Assembly: GCA_934292725.1 (NCBI GenBank)
Contig: CAKQXY010000007.1
Coordinates: 35,701 to 99,700, forward strand
Direction: 5' to 3'
Source of the DNA: an uncultured Lachnospiraceae bacterium
GTDB taxonomy: Bacteria > Bacillota > Clostridia > Lachnospirales > Lachnospiraceae
DNA: 64,000 nt
In this document: positions 51,750 through 60,154 of the stretch, piece after piece
Layout: each line of letters starts with the position of its first letter
Position numbering within the stretch: position 1 is the stretch's first letter
Position numbers and translations under genes: made by a program
The notes under the pieces: generated by a model
Databases searched by the model: none
What the model saw: only the letters and a program-made list of their open reading frames with translations
What the model was told of the DNA's origin: nothing

Positions 51750-51974
51750 ACTCTTTTTCTTTCATTCCTACTCTTTCTTCATTTTAATTTTAGAGCTAAT
51801 GTCTGTAAATTCACAATTGTACAGACAGTTCTTATTTTATCATACCAATTTGCCAAATACAAGTTTTTCCTTTTTTTTTAAAGAACTTTTAATTTTCTCT
51901 TCCCATTTTCTTCTTTCTGTTATATAATACCCGTGAATCAAATGAGTCATACAATCGGAAAGGAGTTATTCTCT

Positions 51975-52895
51975 ATGAGACACTTATTAAACCCATTGGA
52001 TCTGTCCATGGATGAGCTGGATAATATTTTAAATCTGGCTAATGATATTAAAGAAAATCCAACCAAGTATGCACACAAATGCGACGGCAAACGTCTTGCT
52101 ACACTTTTCTATGAGCCAAGCACACGAACCCGGTTAAGCTTCGAATCAGCAATGCTTAATCTCGGGGGTACTGTTATTGGCTTTTCTTCTGCCGAAAACA
52201 GTTCTGCTTCTAAGGGCGAGAGCGTTGCTGATACGATCCGTGTTGTATCCTGCTATGCAGACATCTGTGCAATGCGCCATCCAAAGGAAGGTGCTCCAAA
52301 GGTTGCCTCCATGTTTTCCGGCATCCCGGTCATCAATGCAGGTGACGGCGGACACCAGCATCCAACACAGACGCTGACTGATCTTTTCACAATCCGCACC
52401 TTAAAGGGACATACAGACAACATGACAATCGGTCTTTGCGGTGATTTGAAATTTGGCCGTACCGTTCATTCTCTGATTGAATCTCTGGTTCGCTATAAAA
52501 ATGTAAAATTTATTCTTATCTCTCCTCCGGAGCTTCGCGTTCCAAGCTACATCCGTGACGAGGTATTAAAGGGATTTGAATTTAAGGAAGTAACAAATCT
52601 GGATGACGTTCTTCCAGAGCTTGATATTCTTTACATGACACGTGTTCAGAAGGAGCGTTTCTTCAATGAGGAAGACTACATCCGCATGAAGGACTGCTAT
52701 ATCCTTACAAAAGAAAAGATGGATATGGCAAAGGATGACATGCTCGTTCTTCATCCACTTCCACGTGTAAATGAAATTTCTGTAGAAGTAGATAATGATC
52801 CGCGCGCTGCATACTTTAAGCAGGTTCAGTTTGGCGTTTATGTCCGCATGGCACTTATTCTGACACTGCTCGGACTTGCACCTGAAAAAATCTAA
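51975..52895 (+). CDS. pyrB: Aspartate carbamoyltransferase, catalytic subunit
   Basis: Makes carbamoyl-aspartate in pyrimidine synthesis. The 306-residue protein has the carbamoyl-phosphate motif FYEPSTRTRLSFE, GFSSAENSSASKGESVADTIR, DGGHQHPTQTLTDL, GDLKFGRTVHSL and VLHPLPRVNEI. The start with GAAAGGAG before it is preferred over an upstream ATG by 14 codons. It is translated just before pyrI, with which it forms the E. coli-type two-subunit enzyme. A TATAAT (51923-51928) lies upstream without a clear -35. Confidence 0.97.
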   Translation: MRHLLNPLDLSMDELDNILNLANDIKENPTKYAHKCDGKRLATLFYEPSTRTRLSFESAMLNLGGTVIGFSSAENSSASKGESVADTIRVVSCYADICAMRHPKEGAPKVASMFSGIPVINAGDGGHQHPTQTLTDLFTIRTLKGHTDNMTIGLCGDLKFGRTVHSLIESLVRYKNVKFILISPPELRVPSYIRDEVLKGFEFKEVTNLDDVLPELDILYMTRVQKERFFNEEDYIRMKDCYILTKEKMDMAKDDMLVLHPLPRVNEISVEVDNDPRAAYFKQVQFGVYVRMALILTLLGLAPEKI

Positions 52896-52915
52896 GAAAT
52901 TTGAGGAGGAATATT

Positions 52916-53338
52916 ATGCTGAACATCAGTGGTATTAATAACGGTGTCGTTCTCGACCATATCCAGGCAGGAAAATCAATGGATATCTACCATTATTTAA
53001 ATCTTCAGGAACTGGACTGTCAGGTTGCTATCATCAAAAATGCAAAGAGCAACAAAATGGGCCGCAAGGATATCATCAAAATCGAAGGCAGCTTAGATCT
53101 GCTCGATCTTGACGCACTCGGCTACATTGATCACAAGATTACCGTTAACATCATTAAGGACGGCGTGATCTCTGAAAAGAAGATCCTTCGTCTTCCAAAG
53201 CGTATCACAAACGTAATTCACTGTAAGAATCCGCGCTGCATCACCTCCATTGAGCAGGAGCTGCCGCACGTATTTGATCTGACAGATGAAGAAAATAAAG
53301 TATATCGCTGTATCTACTGCGAGACAAAGCATCGCTAA
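52916..53338 (+). CDS. pyrI: Aspartate carbamoyltransferase, regulatory subunit
   Basis: The zinc-binding regulatory chain that gives allosteric control by nucleotides. The 140-residue protein begins MLNISGINNGVVLDHIQAGKSMDIY and ends with the zinc cysteines in HCKNPRCITS and YRCIYCETKH. GAGGAGG stands before the ATG; the gene lies 20 bp after pyrB in one operon. Confidence 0.96.
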   Translation: MLNISGINNGVVLDHIQAGKSMDIYHYLNLQELDCQVAIIKNAKSNKMGRKDIIKIEGSLDLLDLDALGYIDHKITVNIIKDGVISEKKILRLPKRITNVIHCKNPRCITSIEQELPHVFDLTDEENKVYRCIYCETKHR

Positions 53339-53350
53339 ATATCTATACAA

Positions 53351-53388
53351 AAAATGACCTCTGGCTAAAAACCAGAGGCCGTTTTTTA
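53351..53388. terminator. Bidirectional terminator after pyrI
   Basis: GACCTCTGG (53356-53364) and CCAGAGGCC (53372-53380) form the stem; TTTTTT follows on the plus strand and A-rich sequence precedes, so it may also end the converging GTPase gene. Confidence 0.85.
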
Positions 53389-53408
53389 TTGTAATAATTC
53401 AGCACTTT

Positions 53409-54350
53409 TTAGAAGTATACAAGATCTTCCTTCGGTGCACTTGTCTGAGCTACCTCAGTCGCACGAAGCACCGGTCCCTTCTCGCCATACAGATCAGAAT
53501 ATTCCCACTCGAACGTTGCAGTGACCATTACCCACTGACGTCTCTTTAAGCTTGCGGTGTCCTTATACTTGCAGACAAAGCCAAGGAAACGAATATCATC
53601 AGCACAGCATGTCATCGCATTTCTTCCTGGAACAAACACGTCTGCCGGGAACTCCTTATTCTTCATAACCATTGCCTTGAAAACGATGGTCTTTCCAACA
53701 TACTCATCTGGATTGTCCTGCGCATCAATATACCAGATGCCGTAATCCTCATCCTCAAGATGAATCACATCCTGATCGCGGTCATAAGGAAGTACATCCT
53801 CTGGCTGCAAAGTCTCTCCATCCTTTGTCTCAAACATCACCTCTGCACGGCGGTTTACTGCCTTGATTGAACGATTGAATGTATCAATTGGCGTTTCCTG
53901 TGTACAGCGATTGAAAACAACCATATCAGTGTATGTTAAAAGTTCCATCGCCAGTGACTTGATATTATTTAAGTACAGCTGGAAGGTGCTTCCATCGAGA
54001 ACAGTGATCGTCTGATACAGTTCCCATGAATATGGAAATGGAAGCTGTGTAATATTCTTTGGAGACCACATACCATTATACTCGATAATAACACGATCTG
54101 GCTTGTGGCGCTTTCCTACCTCACGGAAGTACTCTCTGTTTAATTCACTCTCTTCCTCTATTGTCTCTGTCACAACATGATACTTGTCCATAAATTCCTG
54201 ATCAAGCTCTGTCTCTCCTTCTTCGCAAAGGATTAAAAGTGTCTTAGAACCATCATTAAAATAATCCTGCTGCAGCGTAAATTTCAAAAATGATGTCTTT
54301 CCGCCTTCCAGAAATCCGGTGATCATATATACTGGTATCTCATTTGCCAT
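53409..54350 (-). CDS. COG0523-like GTPase fused to a DUF1980-like domain
   Basis: A 313-residue protein. The first 190 residues resemble CobW/COG0523 GTPases: P-loop GFLEGGKTSFL, VIIEYNGMW in place of the usual IIEPSG, and VFNRC near the guanine site. The CxCC metal motif of the family is absent. The last 100 residues (GKTIVFKAMVMKNKEFPADVFVPGRNAMTCCADDIRFLGFVCKY) resemble the C-terminal domain of the TIGR03943/DUF1980 (YcgQ-like) proteins, which often partner zinc-related GTPases. It lies 100 bp after the His-rich paralogue on the same strand. A metal-handling role is inferred. Confidence 0.8.
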   Translation of the reverse strand: MANEIPVYMITGFLEGGKTSFLKFTLQQDYFNDGSKTLLILCEEGETELDQEFMDKYHVVTETIEEESELNREYFREVGKRHKPDRVIIEYNGMWSPKNITQLPFPYSWELYQTITVLDGSTFQLYLNNIKSLAMELLTYTDMVVFNRCTQETPIDTFNRSIKAVNRRAEVMFETKDGETLQPEDVLPYDRDQDVIHLEDEDYGIWYIDAQDNPDEYVGKTIVFKAMVMKNKEFPADVFVPGRNAMTCCADDIRFLGFVCKYKDTASLKRRQWVMVTATFEWEYSDLYGEKGPVLRATEVAQTSAPKEDLVYF

Positions 54351-54450
54351 GTTACTGTCTTCCCTTTCTAACGCTTTTATAACGAAGAGCTGCCTCACCT
54401 TGTTACAGGATTGGCAACTCTATCGCCATTTTACTCTACTTATTTGTCGC

Positions 54451-55644
54451 TTACAGCTTAAACAGCTTCTCTAACTTATCGGTATCCATCTTAGAACCAA
54501 TTACACAAAGTCTTCCTGTGTAATCTGGTGCACCATTACGGATCTCATACTCACCCGGAACAAGGTCGAAATACAGCCATGTGCCATCTGCTGCTGGCAG
54601 CATACCTTTTGCTCTTAAGATAATACCAAACTCGGTCTCCTCAGACAGCTTAACAAGAATCTCATCAAGCTCTTCCTTTGTATACTTTCTAGGAGTCTCC
54701 TTACCCCAGCTGGTAAATACCTCATCTGCATGATGATGGTGATGATGATCATGATCGTGGCAGCCACAGGTGCACTCCTCGCCGTGCTCGTCATGGTCAT
54801 GATGATGATGATCATGCTCATCATGATCATGGTGATGCTCGTGACAATCGCACTCGTCCTCATCATGATCGTGGTGATGATGATGGTGCTCATGCTCGTC
54901 CTCATCATCGTCATCGTGATGATGATGATCGTGATCATGGTCATGGCAGCAGCAATCATCATCGTCGTCATGATGGTGATGATGATGCTCATGCTCCTCT
55001 TCTTCATGAAGCTTCATAGCCTCTTCCATCAGTTCCTCTGCCAGTGAATGACCCTGCTCCATAACAGCCAGAATCTGCTCGCCTGTCAGCTCGTCCCACG
55101 GAGTGGTGATAATCTTTGCCTTTGCATTCTTCTCCTGAATCATGGAAACTGCCTGAGCCAGCTTTTCTTCCTTCATGCCCTGAGTTCTGCTTAAGATGAT
55201 TGTGTTTGCACTCTCAACCTGATTGTTGTAGAACTCACCGAAGTTCTTCATATACATCTTGCACTTTGTCGCATCTGCAACTGTTACAAAGCTGTTTAAA
55301 TTAAGATCAATATCACCTGCAACGTTCATTACAGCTGCGATAACATCAGACAGCTTGCCTACGCCTGATGGCTCAATAATAATGCGGTCTGGATGATACT
55401 GCTCAACTACCTTCTTTAAAGCAGCGCCAAAATCACCTACAAGTGAGCAGCAGATGCAGCCTGAGTTCATCTCAGTAATCTGGATTCCTGCGTCCTTTAA
55501 AAATCCGCCGTCAATGCCGATCTCACCAAACTCATTCTCAATCAAAACGACCTTCTGGCCATTTAATGCTTCCTGTAAAAGTTTCTTTATTAAGGTTGTC
55601 TTTCCTGCTCCCAGGAAACCTGAAATAATATCAATTTTTGTCAT
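54451..55644 (-). CDS. COG0523 (CobW-like) GTPase with long histidine-rich segment
   Basis: A 397-residue G3E GTPase, the family of zinc, cobalt and nickel metallochaperones. Visible are P-loop GFLGAGKTT (9-17), ENEFGEIGIDGG, the metal motif CICC (63-66), and IIIEPSGVGKLSDV. Residues 213-305 form a His/Asp/Glu-rich run with CCC, CDC and CTCGC clusters, likely to bind many metal ions. A CobW C-terminal domain follows (EFGIILRAKGMLPAADGTWLYFDLVPGEYEIR). The start MTKIDIISG is preferred over a longer frame. Zinc storage or delivery is the most likely role; no Zur site was seen. Confidence 0.92.
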   Translation of the reverse strand: MTKIDIISGFLGAGKTTLIKKLLQEALNGQKVVLIENEFGEIGIDGGFLKDAGIQITEMNSGCICCSLVGDFGAALKKVVEQYHPDRIIIEPSGVGKLSDVIAAVMNVAGDIDLNLNSFVTVADATKCKMYMKNFGEFYNNQVESANTIILSRTQGMKEEKLAQAVSMIQEKNAKAKIITTPWDELTGEQILAVMEQGHSLAEELMEEAMKLHEEEEHEHHHHHHDDDDDCCCHDHDHDHHHHDDDDEDEHEHHHHHHDHDEDECDCHEHHHDHDEHDHHHHDHDEHGEECTCGCHDHDHHHHHHADEVFTSWGKETPRKYTKEELDEILVKLSEETEFGIILRAKGMLPAADGTWLYFDLVPGEYEIRNGAPDYTGRLCVIGSKMDTDKLEKLFKL

Positions 55645-55763
55645 TGTGTAACCATACCTTTCTGTACTCTCGTACAACCAAACAAACGTTGCCGCTTCCA
55701 ACTCTGTATCTTAGCATGTTTGCTTATATTTTGCAAGCCTTCTTTTGCGTAAGTTTTTTCAAA

Positions 55764-55950
55764 TACAGTTCATGCATCATGCTATAAAAGCCCTTCGGTG
55801 TAATGGTTTCGTCGACGGACCAAACTCCGCAGGTTCCTTTTATGTTCTTTTTTATTATACATTACTTTGAAAGACCTGCTTCAAGTGTCCGTCTCGTGAA
55901 AGCCATTCACCTTCGGGCTTTGCCATAAACATTGGCTTATCCGTGAACCG
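55764..55950. repeat. Dispersed palindromic element, copy R4
   Basis: A copy of about 187 bp with ends TACAGTTCATG (55764) and CGTGAACCG (to 55950) and the same nested palindromic core as R1 and R2. Its right end runs into the SpoIIM-like gene and supplies the last codons and stop (GTT CAC GGA TAA on the minus strand). Confidence 0.85.
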
Positions 55951-56494
55951 CCACAAATATTTTAGAAACCACAAGCGGCGCCAACAGCACCTCGCTTCCT
56001 ATCCCGACAGCCCATATCAGCGCTATGCGAAATAAAATCCCGATTTGCTCTCCTAATCTAAATTCGCTGCGTTTATAGGCTAGCTCGTAAAGTGCCCAGT
56101 ATCCAAAAATATAAAAAATAAAGTGCGGCAGAAAAAGAGCCAGCGCCTGCAATATTCCTGTGATGCCAAAAAGCATTGTTGCTGACGTGATTACAATTGC
56201 TGCTGATACACCAGAAATAAATGCGATTGCTGCAAATGCAGCTGGTGCAGCATTTGTTAAAGCTGACGCTGCTATCATCAAAAAAACGGGCAGGCGAAGG
56301 CGGCAAACATACTTCAAAAAGCCAGAAGGAAAGCCTGCCTGTTTGATTTGAAGATGAACTGCCGGAAGATAGCAGATCGTTTGCTTATATAAATATGCTG
56401 AGCGCCAGATACTGACTGCTGTTCCAATAAGAATCCCTATTACAAACATTACAATCGGCAAGCTGTAAAATAAAGAATTTCTCCTAATATCCAT
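55937..56494 (-). CDS. SpoIIM-like membrane protein
   Basis: A 185-residue integral membrane protein with about five hydrophobic helices (IVMFVIGILIGTAVSIW, LPVFLMIAASALTNAAPAAFAAIAFISG, LFGITGILQALALFLPHFIFYIFGYWALYELA, IGILFRIALIWAVGIGSEVLLAPLVV). The pattern with FGITGILQALALFLPH recalls SpoIIM (DUF95), part of the SpoIID-SpoIIM-SpoIIP engulfment machine, but identity is not certain. GGGGGAGG precedes the ATG. The C-terminus is set by repeat R4, so it may differ from orthologues. Confidence 0.68.
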   Translation of the reverse strand: MDIRRNSLFYSLPIVMFVIGILIGTAVSIWRSAYLYKQTICYLPAVHLQIKQAGFPSGFLKYVCRLRLPVFLMIAASALTNAAPAAFAAIAFISGVSAAIVITSATMLFGITGILQALALFLPHFIFYIFGYWALYELAYKRSEFRLGEQIGILFRIALIWAVGIGSEVLLAPLVVSKIFVAVHG

Positions 56495-56579
56495 CGCACA
56501 CCTCCCCCTAAGCAAAGCTTATCACGCAACTATATTTTATGCTGGGTAAAAAGAGAATATGCGAAATTTAGATAAAAGA

Positions 56580-56606
56580 AAAAAGGTGCTGCTCTCACAA
56601 CACCTT
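56580..56606 (-). terminator. Terminator after rny
   Basis: GGTGCTG (56585-56591) pairs with CAACACC (56598-56604); six T follow on the minus strand. Confidence 0.75.
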
Positions 56607-56612
56607 TTGTCA

Positions 56613-58160
56613 TTACTTTGCTATGTCGGTAACTCTGGACTCTCTGATCACACTTACCTTGATCTGTCCAGGATACTCCAACTCTGCTTCAATCTGCTTT
56701 GAAACATTTCTGGCCAGAATAACCATATCAGCATCTGACACCTGTTCCGGAATAACCATAATCCGAACCTCTCGGCCCGCCTGGATTGCATAGGATTTCT
56801 CAACTCCCTTAAACGAATTGGTAATCTCCTCCAAATGCTTCAGACGATTCGTGTACGCTTCGAGAGTTTCTCTTCTCGCACCTGGTCTTGCTGCAGAAAT
56901 TGTATCTGCGGCCTGAACGATGCATGCAATTAAAGAGGTTGGTTCTACATCGCCATGGTGGGACTCAACGGCATTGATCACAATCTGGGACTCTCTGTAC
57001 TTGCGGCACAGCTCAGCTCCCAGCTGAATATGTGAGCCTTCCATCTCATGGTCTACTGCCTTTCCAATGTCATGTAACAATCCGGCACGCTTTGCCATAC
57101 GGACGTCTAACCCCATCTCTGCGGCCAGCAGTCCTGAAAGATGAGCAACTTCGATTGAATGCTTTAACGCATTCTGACCGTAGCTTGTACGGAACTTCAT
57201 GCGTCCTAAAAGCTTTACAAGCTCTGGATGAATGCCATGAACACCCACCTCAAGCAGTGCTGCTTCTCCCTCTTCACGAATCATTACTTCAACTTCTTTT
57301 TGCGCCTTCTCCACCATCTCCTCGATTCTTGCCGGATGAATACGGCCATCAAGGATCAGCTTTTCCAAAGCGATTCTTGCCACTTCTCTTCTCATAGGAT
57401 CAAAAGAGGACAAAACAACTGCTTCCGGCGTATCATCAATAATAAGCTCTACTCCGGTAAGAGTCTCAAGGGTACGAATATTTCTTCCTTCACGTCCGAT
57501 AATTCTTCCCTTCATCTCATCATTTGGCAGCTGAACAACTGAGATTGTTGTCTCTGCTACATGATCGGCAGCACATCTTTGAATGGCAGTTACTACATAT
57601 TCTCTTGCCTTCGCGGATGCCTCATCCTTTGCCTTTGCCTCCATCTCCTTAATCATCTTTGCAGTGTCAAGTTTTACTTCGTTTTCCACGCTCTTGAATA
57701 AAAACTCTTTTGCTTGTTCGGAGGTCATACCTGAAACACGTTCCAGTTCCTGAGAAATCTGTGCCGTAAGTTCGTCAGCCTTTGCATGCTTTCTGTTCAG
57801 GCTTTCTTCCTTTGCATTCAGGCTCGCTTCCCGCTTTTCTAAAACACTTGTCTTTCTGTCAAGCGCCTCTTCTTTATTGACAGCACGCTTTTCCATTCTG
57901 GACAATTCGCTTCGGCGTTCTTTGATCTCTTTTTCGAGTTCATTTTGAGCTTTCAGGTTTTCTTCCTTAGCCTCAAGAAGCACCTCACGTTTTTTGCTTT
58001 CTGCGGTCTTAAGAGCATCGTCTATTATTGTTCTGGATCTCTCCTCCGCACTTCCAACGGTCGCTTTGTACTTGGACTGCTGGATACCGGTTGCGACGAA
58101 CCAGACGATAACAGCAACAATCACTGCAGTAACCGCTGCTGTAATAATAATAGGAACCAC
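56613..58160 (-). CDS. rny: Ribonuclease Y
   Basis: The membrane-anchored endoribonuclease that starts mRNA decay in Firmicutes. The 515-residue protein has an N-terminal membrane helix (IIITAAVTAVIVAVIVWFVA). A long coiled coil follows (residues 35-200, KEENLKAQNELEKEIKERRSEL), then a KH domain (MKGRIIGREGRNIRTLETLTGV), and an HD domain with LLHDIGKAVDHEMEGSH. Length is typical. It lies 138 bp after recX on the same strand. Confidence 0.97.
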   Translation of the reverse strand: MVPIIITAAVTAVIVAVIVWFVATGIQQSKYKATVGSAEERSRTIIDDALKTAESKKREVLLEAKEENLKAQNELEKEIKERRSELSRMEKRAVNKEEALDRKTSVLEKREASLNAKEESLNRKHAKADELTAQISQELERVSGMTSEQAKEFLFKSVENEVKLDTAKMIKEMEAKAKDEASAKAREYVVTAIQRCAADHVAETTISVVQLPNDEMKGRIIGREGRNIRTLETLTGVELIIDDTPEAVVLSSFDPMRREVARIALEKLILDGRIHPARIEEMVEKAQKEVEVMIREEGEAALLEVGVHGIHPELVKLLGRMKFRTSYGQNALKHSIEVAHLSGLLAAEMGLDVRMAKRAGLLHDIGKAVDHEMEGSHIQLGAELCRKYRESQIVINAVESHHGDVEPTSLIACIVQAADTISAARPGARRETLEAYTNRLKHLEEITNSFKGVEKSYAIQAGREVRIMVIPEQVSDADMVILARNVSKQIEAELEYPGQIKVSVIRESRVTDIAK

Positions 58161-58298
58161 AGGAGCACCTCCTTTATGAAATTTTCATTGTACGGTTTAT
58201 ATTTCATATATAAACAGGCAACAGTATAATTTTATACGATTCACTTATAAAAGTCAAGACGTTTTGTGGAATCCAACATACATCCAGCCTTTCTTTGC

Positions 58299-58853
58299 CT
58301 ATTCATTTGTAGAACCATACTCATCACGCAGCTCCCAGACAGCTCTTTTTGCCATTTCGTACGGAAATCCCTTTGATACAAGACTTTTGACTGCTTTCAG
58401 AAAATCCTCTTCTGTGCGAGGCGGCTTTTGCGTAAGACGCTTTCGTGCCAGACGTCGCACCGTATTTTCCTGCTCATCTGCATAAGCCTCAAGTGCATCT
58501 TCAATTGATTCCTTATCAACGCCGCGGCTTGAAAGCTGCATGTAAAGCTGACGCCTGCTCTTTTTCTGACAGCCAGTCCGAACATATTCCATAGCATAAT
58601 TGCCATCATCCACATAGCCAAAGCTCTCGGCATATTGCACTGCATCATCTGCCTGTTCTGCCGAAAATCCATCATCCATTAGGCGTTTTTTTAGCTGATA
58701 GATGGTTCGTGGACTATACTCAAGAAGATGCAGGCAGCGTCTTCTGGCTTCGGTGTTAATGCCTTCTGAATCTTTCTGAAAAGGCAAAGAACCGTCCTCA
58801 GACGGACGGCTCTTTACCTCGCGATACAACTCGCTTGTCTCCCACTGCTTCAC
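58299..58853 (-). CDS. recX: Regulatory protein RecX
   Basis: A 184-residue modulator of RecA filaments, built of three-helix repeats: RRRCLHLLEYSPRTIYQLKKRLMDDGFSAEQADDAVQYAESFGYVDDGNYA, then SRRQLYMQLSSRGVDKESIEDAL. It starts with GTG that overlaps the recA stop (GTGA), so the two are translationally coupled. Confidence 0.93.
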   Translation of the reverse strand: MKQWETSELYREVKSRPSEDGSLPFQKDSEGINTEARRRCLHLLEYSPRTIYQLKKRLMDDGFSAEQADDAVQYAESFGYVDDGNYAMEYVRTGCQKKSRRQLYMQLSSRGVDKESIEDALEAYADEQENTVRRLARKRLTQKPPRTEEDFLKAVKSLVSKGFPYEMAKRAVWELRDEYGSTNE

Positions 58854-59902
58854 TCTGCATCATCCTCTGACTCTGCTGGTGCTGCTAGCTCTACCTCCTT
58901 AAGCGGAAGGTTATAGTGTGCACGTACCTTATTCTCAACCTCAGCCATGATATCAGGATGCTGTGACAAATAAATCTTCGCATTCTCACGTCCCTGGCCA
59001 ATCTTTGCATCATTATAGGAGAACCATGCACCTGCCTTGACAATGATATTTAAATTAACTGCAAGATCAAGCACATCGCCTTCCTTGGAAATACCCTTTC
59101 CAAACATGATATCAAATTCTGCTTCCTTAAATGGCGGCGCAATCTTATTCTTTACTACCTTAATTCTTGTATGGTTTCCGATTACCTCACCAGCCAGCTT
59201 CAAGGACTCTACACGGCGCACATCAAGACGAACAGATGAGTAGAACTTAAGTGCACGTCCACCAGTAGTCGTCTCTGGATTTCCAAACATAACGCCAACC
59301 TTCTCACGCAGCTGGTTAATGAAAATTACGATACAATTTGAGCGGCTGATTGCAGCTGTCAGCTTACGAAGTGCCTGTGACATAAGTCTTGCCTGAAGAC
59401 CTACATGAGAATCACCCATATCGCCATCGATCTCTGCCTTTGGAACAAGTGCTGCAACAGAATCGACAATTACGATATCAATAGCACCTGAGCGAACCAT
59501 CGTCTCAGTGATTTCAAGTGCCTGCTCTCCATTATCTGGCTGAGATATGTAGAGATTATCAATATCAACACCAATATTTCTTGCATAAACAGGATCAAGT
59601 GCATGCTCAGCATCAATAAAGCCTGCAATGCCGCCTCTTTTCTGAACCTCTGCCACTGCATGAAGAGCAACAGTTGTCTTACCACTTGATTCTGGTCCGT
59701 AAATCTCAATAATACGACCTTTCGGCAGTCCGCCAAGTCCGAGTGCAATATCAAGACTAAGGGAACCTGTCGGTACAACTTCGATATTCATATTCGCACC
59801 AGAATCGCCCAGCTTCATAACGGCACCCTTGCCGTAAGCCTTCTCAATCTGAGTTAACGCAACGTCCAATGCTTTAAGCTTTTCCTGATTATTCTTATCC
59901 AA
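58850..59902 (-). CDS. recA: Recombinase RecA
   Basis: The strand-exchange and SOS co-protease protein. The 350 residues have Walker A GPESSGKTT, FIDAEHALDPVYA, IVIVDSVAALVPKAEIDGDMGDSHVGLQARLMSQALRKL, the DNA-binding loop FINQLREKVGVMFGNPETTTGGRALKFY, and an acidic tail. It is preceded by a consensus promoter and a LexA box, so it is SOS-regulated. Confidence 0.98.
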   Translation of the reverse strand: MDKNNQEKLKALDVALTQIEKAYGKGAVMKLGDSGANMNIEVVPTGSLSLDIALGLGGLPKGRIIEIYGPESSGKTTVALHAVAEVQKRGGIAGFIDAEHALDPVYARNIGVDIDNLYISQPDNGEQALEITETMVRSGAIDIVIVDSVAALVPKAEIDGDMGDSHVGLQARLMSQALRKLTAAISRSNCIVIFINQLREKVGVMFGNPETTTGGRALKFYSSVRLDVRRVESLKLAGEVIGNHTRIKVVKNKIAPPFKEAEFDIMFGKGISKEGDVLDLAVNLNIIVKAGAWFSYNDAKIGQGRENAKIYLSQHPDIMAEVENKVRAHYNLPLKEVELAAPAESEDDAE

Positions 59903-59944
59903 ACCTTACCTCTTTCTGTACAGAACTGTCTGTACGGCTATTTA

Positions 59945-59958
59945 TGAACGCATGTTCG
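59945..59958. promoter_or_regulatory. LexA (DinR-type) SOS box of recA
   Basis: The minus strand reads CGAACATGCGTTCA, matching the Firmicutes LexA consensus CGAAC-N4-GTTCG at all but the last base. It lies just downstream of the -10 element, where a repressor would block transcription. Confidence 0.85.
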
Positions 59959-59970
59959 TATCTGTGTATT

Positions 59971-59999
59971 ATCATACGTTATTTCAACGCGTTTGTCAA
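59971..59999 (-). promoter_or_regulatory. Promoter of recA
   Basis: Minus strand TTGACA (59994-59999), a 17-bp spacer and TATGAT (59971-59976), followed at once by the LexA box. Confidence 0.88.
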
Positions 60000-60112
60000 T
60001 AGGGTATTTCAAATTTCCTGTAAAAAGCCGTGCGTTTGTTCGATTTACAATCCTATCATACACCAAAACACATGTTTTTTCAAGCGAAATTTGGCGCAAG
60101 TTTCGACAAACA

Positions 60113-60145
60113 AAAACCCCGGCTACAAAGTAGCCGAGGCTTTTA
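60113..60145 (-). terminator. Terminator after lysA
   Basis: CCCCGGCTAC (60117-60126) and GTAGCCGAGG (60130-60139) form the stem; TTTTTG follows on the minus strand. Confidence 0.85.
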
Positions 60146-60154
60146 TTTTTGTTT

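Noticed and set aside
54730..55047. Methionine/valine-rich open frame opposite the His-rich GTPase
   Set aside because: It is the antisense of a long CAT/GAT run coding His and Asp, not a gene.
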